From Polychytrium aggregatum (Eukaryota; Chytridiomycota; Chytridiomycetes; Polychytriales), in the NCBI RefSeq assembly GCF_025602895.1, contig NW_026516206.1, positions 124,001 to 188,000 of the forward strand: a DNA stretch of 64,000 nt. Reading direction: 5' to 3'. A program made the position numbers and the translations under genes. Under the pieces are notes generated by a model. That model did no database searches. It saw only the letters and a list, made by a program, of their open reading frames with translations, and was not told where the DNA came from. This document shows, one piece after another, positions 56,654-64,000 of the stretch. Each line of letters starts with the position of its first letter. The first letter of the stretch is position 1.

Positions 56654-58018
56654 CTATTCAAAGCATTTTGTTGGAGTGCCTCGGATCTTGTTGGGCTGGT
56701 AGCTGGTCCACTCCACAGGCGTCACATCATCCACGCTGTGAGCATCTGTCAGCGGCTCCTCGACCGCAGCCTCGGCCAGAAGCGTCGCGGAGCTCGCCGG
56801 GACTTTGGCTCCTTTGGCCTTGAACTTGAACTGCTTCCCTCCAAAGAACGAGCCAACGGAGCCTCGCGCCGCGACTCCATCCTCGCCGCCGTGGTCGACG
56901 CTTCGAACGAATGCTTGGTCGCCCGGTCCTCCCAGCCTCCGTGGAGCACGGGTGCTGCTGTTGTGGTGATCTGTGCCTGCGTCTTCAGCCGTGGCATTTA
57001 CTCCGGGCATCATGCCTAAGAGATTGCCGATGCTAAGTTTGCGCTGGAGAAGCGGCTGGGGAGTACTCCTATGGGCTGACTCTGCGCTAGTCGGGATTGG
57101 CTGCTGCAACGGACTCGCACCAGGCTCCAGGGAATGGGTCTCAACCAGAGCTCTTTCCAGCGGACTGTGCTGGGAGGGCGGGATGCCTTCTCGCCGACCA
57201 AAGAGCTCCTTTCCAATCGCATAAATCTCCGAGATGTTCTGCGAGATGCTGCTCGATCGCTTGGGCCGCGGCGTCGAGCTGGGCTTGAAGAGTTTGGGAG
57301 GCTCGGCGGACTGCACAAGACCGCTCGCCAGATCACTGTGCCCCGATGGGCTGACCGAGATTGATTCTCTCAAAGTTACGTCCGAGAATCGGTTCTCCAG
57401 CTTCGGCTGGCTGGAGCCGGGGATGCCCTCGTGCTTGGCAGTCTGGTCCAGCATGCTCTGAAGCACATTGCAGCGCTCTGTTGCTTCCTCTTTCTCGAGC
57501 ATCAGTCTCTCGATCTGGGCTTCCAAACGATGGACATCTGCCTGGATGGTCTTGACACACCGAGTGGCCTCCTCTAGTCTCATTTCCTTCTTGGCATTCT
57601 CGAGCAGCAGCATCGAGTTTCGGGACTGGAGCTCAGCAACCTTTGCCAGCAACTCGTCGTGCTCGTCGGTGTCGGCATGCCGAGCGCCAGCCTCAGAGTC
57701 AGTCCTGGCTTGCGCACGCTGGTGAGGCTCCTCGATCAGGGCTGTCTCGAGAGCCGAGAGCTTTTGCTGAATGTCACGGCTCGGGGGCGAGTGAGACCTG
57801 TTTTCCGATCGAACAGGACGGTGCTTCCTTGGGCTTTCCTGAGTCCGTGATGCCTGGCCCTGGGGCACTTTGAGGTTCTGGATGAACTGTTCGCCGCGCT
57901 GGATTGAGTGGGAAAGCTTGCGGGAGATGGTCTCGGTTTGGGAGTTGAGTGCAGCCGTCGTTGTAGTGACTGCAGTCTGCAACGTATCCACAAAGTCCGC
58001 AAGAACAATGCTGCTCAT
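56654..58018 (-). CDS. Coiled-coil protein of unknown function
   Basis: Single-exon frame of 454 residues from Met 58018 (MSSIVLADFVDTLQTAVTTT); the frame stays open upstream to 58345, so an upstream exon is possible. A central coiled coil (residues about 130-215) has DELLAKVAELQSRNSMLLLE and VHRLEAQIERLMLEKEEATE. Long Ser/Pro/Thr-rich segments lie on both sides (for example FKPSSTPRPKRSSSISQN). A Lys/Phe motif GGKQFKFKAKGAKVP stands near residue 410. No enzyme domain, signal peptide or membrane helix was recognised. It resembles a cytoskeletal or trafficking scaffold, but this is only a guess. Confidence 0.65.
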   Translation of the reverse strand: MSSIVLADFVDTLQTAVTTTTAALNSQTETISRKLSHSIQRGEQFIQNLKVPQGQASRTQESPRKHRPVRSENRSHSPPSRDIQQKLSALETALIEEPHQRAQARTDSEAGARHADTDEHDELLAKVAELQSRNSMLLLENAKKEMRLEEATRCVKTIQADVHRLEAQIERLMLEKEEATERCNVLQSMLDQTAKHEGIPGSSQPKLENRFSDVTLRESISVSPSGHSDLASGLVQSAEPPKLFKPSSTPRPKRSSSISQNISEIYAIGKELFGRREGIPPSQHSPLERALVETHSLEPGASPLQQPIPTSAESAHRSTPQPLLQRKLSIGNLLGMMPGVNATAEDAGTDHHNSSTRAPRRLGGPGDQAFVRSVDHGGEDGVAARGSVGSFFGGKQFKFKAKGAKVPASSATLLAEAAVEEPLTDAHSVDDVTPVEWTSYQPNKIRGTPTKCFE

Positions 58019-59214
58019 CTTTGGAGCTTTCTCGTGAACAAACGATTTCTGAGAAGCGGCGAATACCCAAGGCATCATCAGTACATGTGTCGCCAGAGAG
58101 AGTGTTGCTGCAACCTGGGCCGACTGACTATTCTTGCAGCCGGGACCGTTGTCAACGGCAGATCTGGGCATACGAACCATCTCACTGGACGGATGATATT
58201 TGGTCGCTGTGTCGACGAGAGCAACGGGTTCGACAGACTCGATTCCCTGGAGGCAAGTCACTTGGGCGTATGCTGGCGAGAGAGGGTCTATATCTCTCGA
58301 TTCACACACTCGAGCAGGAGGAGCTGCGAGACGGCAAGAGCGCACAACTGGCTGCGAGGCCGGTGGGTCAGATCAAATCCAGCTCGAGTCTTCGGCGAGT
58401 TCTCACAGTCTCGCCAATCGATAGTCCCCCCCCCACCAATCCAGCACGACGATCTTGCGTTGTCGCAAGTCTGACGAGGGCAAGATTCAAGGAAGCACCG
58501 TGTGCTTGGCCATGATTGGGGAGGATTGCGTCGCCCGGGCATGGCCGCTTGATAGCGTTCGCAGCCCGGACGAGATGCTGCGGTTTCGAGTGTGTTCTTG
58601 CTTCCGAGTCCATCGATATTCGACTGCATGGTCGTGGTGTACGAGTCGATCATCGCCCATGGATATCGACGAGCAGGAACTATGGGCACGCAGGGGCCAT
58701 GGACATGCAGGAAACAGCAACGACTGGCGGCAACAACGGTCAATGTGCTGATTCAAGGAGACCACATCTCGATGGGGCCGACATTGATGGGCCTGTTCGC
58801 AATGGCGGCTCTCAGCCTCAGAGTCTGGATGATCCGGTTGCTTTAGAAGGATGGTATCCTGAAGAACCATCTTCCTCAACCTCAGCTGCTCACAAAACAC
58901 TTCATTATCTCTCAGCCAAACCAGTGCTCCTCCGCATGCAGAGACAAACCCATGGATATCCAACAGTGGCTGCTATTGGCAATCGACTCAGGATGTTCTG
59001 CCCCACTATGGATGTGGTCAATCCGGCTGCGGCTTCCTTTCATTAAAAGGCAGTGCGGTGGTGCGTCACACCGTCGTCACAGAGAGTCGAGATGGCAGAC
59101 ATGCCATGAGATTCTGGCTCAGTCGCCAAACCCAGCAGCCGATCTTCCCAGCGCATGCCTGGACTTCACAGAAATCCCTGTGGGTAATTTGGTTGATGAA
59201 GGGGTCGGCGATGC
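58019..59214. other. Gap with a doubtful plus-strand frame
   Basis: 1.2 kb between two minus-strand genes. C9 lies at 58426-58434. A plus frame from ATG 58699 to the stop at 59046 (115 residues) is Asn/Gly/Ser-rich, with ALEGWYPEEPSSSTSAAHKT. A minus frame overlaps it (58487-58963). Neither has a recognisable family, so both are left uncalled. Confidence 0.4.
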
Positions 59215-60457
59215 TCAAGATCGGAGCTCGACAAACGATTTGGGAAAGATCCCGGTCTTGCCCCGGAGCTCTCCGCGATACCAGTTGTCGTCGACTTGAT
59301 TGTTCGAGGGCAAAGCGGTGTGAGTACAGGAAGACAGGAAGACAAGATGTAGGTGAGCACGCTAATGGCTAGTGGATGTAGGTCATCGCCCCGACTGAAA
59401 CCGCAGCTTGTGCAAGGACGTCGAGCAGACGAACGTACCATCCTCGACAATCGTGATAAAGTCGCCTACTCGGAACGGCAAGTCGCCCGTCTCTGTTGTC
59501 TCAAAGTCGGAGATGGCGATGGCCAGGCGCTTTTGCGGTGCGCTTGAGGCGGTCTTGCGAAGGCCAAGGCTGTTGATCTGCGAATTGACATTCGAGCTCA
59601 CGCTCTGGGACACACTTGCGCTCGTTGCAGCACCAACCTGGCTGCCAACAAACTTGCCGACTCCGGCAGTGTACTGGCCAGCGCCCTTGATTCCCAGGTG
59701 CCCCATCCTTTCGTTGAGTCCAACGGTGACGCTCTCGGAGACTGCGGCCCCAGCTGCAGCCCCGGCTGTCCGACCGATGGCGCTCGAGACGTTATTGATC
59801 CGGTCGTCAAGGTTCGGGCTCTTGGCGGCCGAGGTCGGCTGGCGCGAAGGCAGCGGCGGTGGAGCACCAGCGCCAGCACTGGCACCGGCACCGGCGATTG
59901 CGCTGTCGCCGGTTCGCTTCGGTAGAGCCGAGGAACCACTCGGGGCACGGCTATGGGACTGGCCGGAGCGGGTGACTGCGGCATCGAGGTTGAGAGGCAG
60001 GCGGTGCGAATCAAAGGTATCCAGGATCAAATTCAGTGTGCTCTCGGCGATCCACTGATTCTTGAGCAGCGCTTTGGCGCAACACAGGCGTGAGGGGAAT
60101 GGTGTCAGCCAGGAAGAGGTTTGCAGCAGGGCAGGCTCTGCAGGCTGGCAAGGGGACGGAATAGAGATGCCTGCTGCTGCTGTTGTTGTTGCTGCTGCTG
60201 CATCGATGGCCGAGCAATGACAATTGTCGCTGTGATGCTGCACTGCCGGTTCGCTATCGGCAAGCCAGCACGTCCAGTACGTCCAGGCCGCCCAGAAACT
60301 TGGGGTTGCGCTTACCCGTAAGACTGAGAGAGAAGTGGTCCAGAACATGGTCCTGGAACTCGTGGTTGGTTGGATCGGCTCGGAAGTTCTCGGCGGTGGG
60401 CTTCTTGCCGATGAAGGCCGACACGCTCGACGTCAGTTTCTTGCCGAGACCGGACAT
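59215..60457 (-). CDS. SH3-domain protein
   Basis: Exons 60316-60457, 59439-60071 and 59215-59294 join in phase to 284 residues. The N terminus MSGLGKKLTSSVSAFIGKKP leads into a short helical region (LLKNQWIAESTLNLILDTFD). A Pro/Ala-rich linker with APPPLPSRQP and an Ala/Gly/Ser-rich segment (residues about 150-215, GRTAGAAAGAAVSESVTVGL) follow. The C terminus is one SH3 domain: RLAIAISDFETTETGDLPFR, VGDFITIVED, then across the last intron DNWYRGELRGKTGIFPKSFV. The ALYDF, WW-type Trp and GxFPxxFV positions that bind proline-rich ligands are recognisable. Both introns end in AAG. A role in actin or endocytic scaffolding is likely from the domain but not shown. Confidence 0.82.
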
Positions 60458-60786
60458 GTTGGTGGACGCTGGATGAGGGTGGGTGGGATGCGAGATGCAA
60501 GGGCAGGTGCAGGGGGTGAGGAGATGGAGGCAGAGCAAGTCCAAGGGCATGGCGAGGCCGGTTTCCGCGGCGAGAAGGGAGAAGGTGCTCTCGCCGTGCG
60601 TCGCCACCCGCCCCACGACTGAGTGCTTCATTGCCAAGGAACCGACTCGACACAGCGCAGGAGCCTCAAGCGACAGGGCCCAGAGGCCTGGGTGGTCGTC
60701 ACGAGCGACGAATGTGTGTATTTGGGCCCCCAAAAAGCGACATTCAAAAGCAAGCCGGGGTGGGTTCCGTCTCATGTGGGCCCCGT
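60458..60786. other. Gap between syntaxin end and SH3 gene start
   Basis: 329 bases, including the SH3-gene promoter. No further feature recognised. Confidence 0.4.
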
Positions 60787-62843
60787 CTAATGCTTCGTCA
60801 GGAAGTATACTGCCAGACCCACTCCCACAATCAGGAGGATCAGGCACACGATGATGATGCACATTTTCTGTCCATCAGATGCAGCAGGGAGCCGAGCGTG
60901 TGGTGATGGCATTTCCATAGAGAGACATGGTCAGTGCGGGATCGGAGGCAGACGGGACCATGCTGGTCTCGGGTTGTTGGTGGAGCACGGCATCCCAGGT
61001 CCGGTGTCGCAGCAGCTCTGCTACTTCCACCCACCTTTCTGGATTTCTTCTGCAGCTTTACGGCCTGGTGCAAAGCCTTGGCTCCTTGGTCCGTATGGTC
61101 CTTGGCATTTTCCACGTGGATTTCGATTTGGTTGAGCATCTCGCCCTGTGCTTGGACGAGCACAGCCATGTCGATAAACAGTTGTTGTAGTTCCTATGCG
61201 ACCATGGCGAGAAGATACCATCAGATATTGCATAGCGCGGCTGCAGCTGCAAGCGCATGGGGATCGGGGGAGTTTGCTGGTCGCAGCCAGGCTCGCTGTA
61301 ACATGAGGCATACAATGATGGACTGCTCGATCTTTTGAATGTCGTGGTGTCGATCTTGAATGTCTTGCAAGGCCTTCTTTGCTTCTGCTTTCTGTCCGCT
61401 GTGCATGATCTAACATGACGTAGGATGAGAATGCTCGCTCGTTTTGGCATCGTGGCTGCTGCCGCTGAGAGCCGGGGAGCAGACCATACCTGCTGGGCAA
61501 AGACGGGGCCACTGTCTCCGTCCATCATTTTTTCGACTTCTTCTGGTGTCGCCCCGGGTTTCACTGTTGTATTCCGATGTCAGATGGTGTGGTCATATTG
61601 TCCATATTCCCCACAAGTCACGCAAGCCGCACAGGCTTGCCGGAGAGACTTGCCTATCAGGAACTGGCGCTGCATTCGTTGCTTGTATTTGTCCTGGTAC
61701 TTCTTCTGAATGTCCTTGTATTCGGTCATGACATCGAGGAACTTTTTGGCCGCTGCAGAGTGCTGTTATGGATGTGTACCGGTCGGCCGCCATTCGATCA
61801 GTCCCAAGTGTCTCTGCAGAGATTCAAGCGCTCTGTACTCTGTCCTGCCTTTGCTCTCGCCCTCTCTGCACTCCCTCCGCCCTGCATCTGCGTTCCAAAG
61901 GGCAGGTGCGTCGGTTTAGAGCGAGTAGGCTCTTGTGACGGAGCGCACCTGGTTGATGCGAATGCGGATGTCGCTTGATCCGGGATTCTCGACCGACAAT
62001 TTTTTGTTCTTCGCATCCATCGCTGGGGTATTGAGGCACCGATATCAGCCGTATGATTGCGGTGGCCAGCAGCAGCCCGGTCTGCCCACGGAGCGACCGA
62101 GAACATCCAAGACCGAGAACATCCAAGACCGCATACATGCTTACTGACCTTTTAGTCTGTTCCGGATATCGGCCGCCAGCTTGTTGGTCTTGTCCATCCA
62201 TTTGTCGAGCTCCTTGGCGTTTTCTAAACAAGAGCGGCGGTCATAAGTATGAGACAGCTGGTCTCCCGGAAGAATATACCCGCCGTCCGGCATAGCTCCG
62301 GTCAGATCATATCGAGCGCTTTGCGCCAACACGCACGGGTACTCTGATCTTCGCTGATGGTGTTCAAGGCCTTGTTGTGGAGCGCCTCGATCTGCTCGAT
62401 GTTGTTCTTGATTGTCGCTATTGAGTCATTGATTCCGCCGATCTGGCGGATACATGTGGAAGCCATGGTGAGCACTTCTACGGACTCTCCATATGCTCCG
62501 TGCGAAAGGGTCGCGATGCTCGTCGCTCTGTGTGAGGTACCTCGTCGAAGAAGCCGGTCATGACATTATCCTGTGGCTCTCCACCTTGGGCTCCTTTCTT
62601 CTCTTTGTCCTTTTTCTCTGCCTTTTCGGCCTTCTCAGGCTTTTCGCCGGCTGGTGCTTTACTACCACCATCGGGAGGGTTCTGCAGGAGATTAAATCAC
62701 GCAAGCAGCACATGAGAACTCGTCCCGCGAATCCCGGCTTTGAGTGCGCCTGTCCGAACAAATTGCAGCTGCCTGTTGCCGATGCGTCTCAACCGGATAC
62801 GACTCCTCCATACATTGTTGAGGTCTTGAAGTCGGTCCCTCAT
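60787..62843 (-). CDS. Plasma-membrane syntaxin (Qa-SNARE, Sso1-like)
   Basis: Ten exons: 62814-62843, 62541-62681, 62343-62442, 62149-62223, 61949-62022, 61654-61762, 61490-61563, 61314-61409, 61035-61193 and 60787-60867. They join in phase to 312 residues. It drives fusion of secretory vesicles. It begins [10 protein letters not shown] and a Lys/Glu-rich stretch. The three-helix Habc domain reads [40 protein letters not shown], and [39 protein letters not shown] leads to the Qa-SNARE helix [20 protein letters not shown] with [16 protein letters not shown]; the zero-layer Gln is in QGEM. One C-terminal helix ([20 protein letters not shown]) anchors it. Exon 6 ends in a GC donor (ATA G|GCAAGT). 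Confidence 0.94.
61644..61653 (-). other. GC splice donor of syntaxin intron 6
   Basis: The coding strand reads CTGATAG|GCAAGTCTCT. Joining this to the acceptor before 61563 gives [14 protein letters not shown], the conserved syntaxin linker. Confidence 0.8.
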
Positions 62844-64000
62844 TTCGAGATTTGTGCTGGTCAAACCACAGTGTATTGATGGGCGTGATAGTTAATGAGA
62901 TCCGACCCAACGAGTCCACTGGATGGAGCGCGAGGGAGCCGAGAATCGATAGATTTGATGAGGAGGGCTTTTTGGCTGCCCAGCGGACTCATTTTGCAAC
63001 GGGACACTTCAACGCACGGATTGACTGGTGTTGATCGGCTGCCTAGCTGAATGACGTCGATTGGCGCTCCGGCCTCAATATAATCCGCTTGCTGAGGCTA
63101 TCCAACGACTCTGCTGTTTGCCCTGTGCCTTCCCCCTCATCCCGGGCATGACCTCCTGCTCTGACTTGTAGCGACTCGTTTGCCCTCGTCGGACTCGTTC
63201 ACCCCAGACATCTCCACGCTCACACAGGACACTACAGACCAAATCCCAGGGAGGAATGGCCAGGGTCCCGCCTCGGATCCACGGCGGTGAAGGATCCATC
63301 TTGGGCAGCCGGTGTCGGCACCACAATACCCACACGGCCCGAAGTCACCGACCTATCTCTCTGGGGAGTGGAGCCAAAACTCAATGGGTGCAGTCATTTT
63401 CCGACATCAGCGACACAAGTCTGCCGAACTTCAGTAGGCTCCAGTGGGCAAGCCATGCGATTGTTTCCCGTCCTGGTTGGCAATCTCTTTGTGTGGTGCA
63501 TTCACTCGACGTGGGAGTGTGATGCATTCACTCGACTCTCGGGACAGTTCCATGGTGTATTGATATCAAGATGCTCGGCCTTATCGAGTCGCTTGGCTTC
63601 CCGGCACTGTGAGCACACCTGGAGATCGAGTCGCTTGAATCGACGTTGCCTGGCTGGTGCCTTTCGCTTGCGGGGAGCCATCTGAGCGAGAAAGCGTCCT
63701 TGATTCAGATCCAGAAACACATCACTGAACGGTCATGGCGAGCGTGCGATGTGTTGAGGGAGAACATTCATCAAAATCCGGTGTGTCCTATTTCATTGAA
63801 TCGGATGTAATTCCCGATCAGCGAGGTTGGATGGGCTTTGTGTCCTGGGCCGTGGACTCAACGGAGCCTGGACATGGGAGAGTTTCCCGGCGAGATAGAG
63901 CCATCTGCTTTGATTTAAACGGTTCGATGTATTAGCTCTCCTGGAGTTGGCGTTGCACTGCTTGCAAATAGCAACGTCATTGTCACAATTGATGCGGCTG
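62844..64000. other. Right-end gap, possible minus-strand exon
   Basis: 1.16 kb upstream of syntaxin. A minus frame at 63502-63720 encodes MAPRKRKAPARQRRFKRLDL followed by VCSQCREAKRL … INTPWNC, a basic stretch with a CxxC…WxC arrangement. It could be an exon of a gene running through the region (donor GTGAATGC near 63525), but no partner exon was identified. Nothing else was recognised. Confidence 0.35.

Noticed and set aside
58699-59046. 115-residue plus frame, possible small gene
   Set aside because: It has reasonable composition but no homology, is overlapped by a minus frame and has no splice or start evidence; mentioned only as doubtful.

Overview
The window is nuclear DNA of a fungus, most likely an early-diverging zoosporic lineage (chytrid type). 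The sequence is G+C-rich and protein-coding on both strands, and most genes are broken by short GT-AG introns of about 60 to 300 bases. The gene set mixes fungal markers (Rad7, Sfm1, mevalonate kinase, a GPI-anchored wall protein) with genes shared with animals and missing or replaced in budding yeast (SKA1, C2CD5, ACBD6, USP30-like, ABHD10-like, KIF12-like kinesin). No rRNA, tRNA, transposon, CRISPR or prokaryotic operon feature was recognised. Exon models below were built by hand from splice signals, reading phase and recognised family motifs.

Layout, left to right. 1-0.3 kb: an unidentified partial frame. 0.5-9 kb: an MFS transporter (-) and a BAR-like membrane protein (+) sharing a promoter, then SKA1 (-) and a small zinc-motif protein (+). 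10.4-16.4 kb: FG nucleoporin Nsp1/NUP62 (+) converging on repair protein RAD7 (-). 16.9-25.3 kb: a run of minus-strand genes: USP30-like deubiquitinase, SFM1, an ABHD10-like hydrolase and a GPI-anchored protein. 27-33.4 kb: a single-exon bromodomain-GATA-NET protein (-), a (CA)67 microsatellite, and a tail-anchored F-box protein (+). 33.9-41.1 kb: minus-strand mevalonate kinase, a UPF0132-type membrane protein, glyoxalase I and ACBD6. 41.4-49.2 kb: plus-strand Alba/Rpp25-like protein, KIF12-like kinesin and a fusion of an amidohydrolase-like region with riboflavin enzyme RIB3. 49.8-62.8 kb: C2CD5 (-), an SLC25-like carrier (+), a coiled-coil protein (-), an SH3 protein (-) and a plasma-membrane syntaxin (-).

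The genes are ordinary neighbours rather than one pathway. Themes recur: membrane traffic (syntaxin, C2CD5, BAR-like, SH3), spindle and motor (SKA1, kinesin), chromatin and repair (BRD-GATA-NET, RAD7), and metabolism (MVK, RIB3, GLO1, ACBD6). The most unusual products are the amidohydrolase-like/RIB3 fusion and the bromodomain-GATA-NET architecture. Gene structure is unusual too: a 25-base microexon in SKA1, a start codon standing alone as the first coding exon of C2CD5, two GC-AG introns, several AAG acceptors, and minisatellites inside introns of at least four genes.
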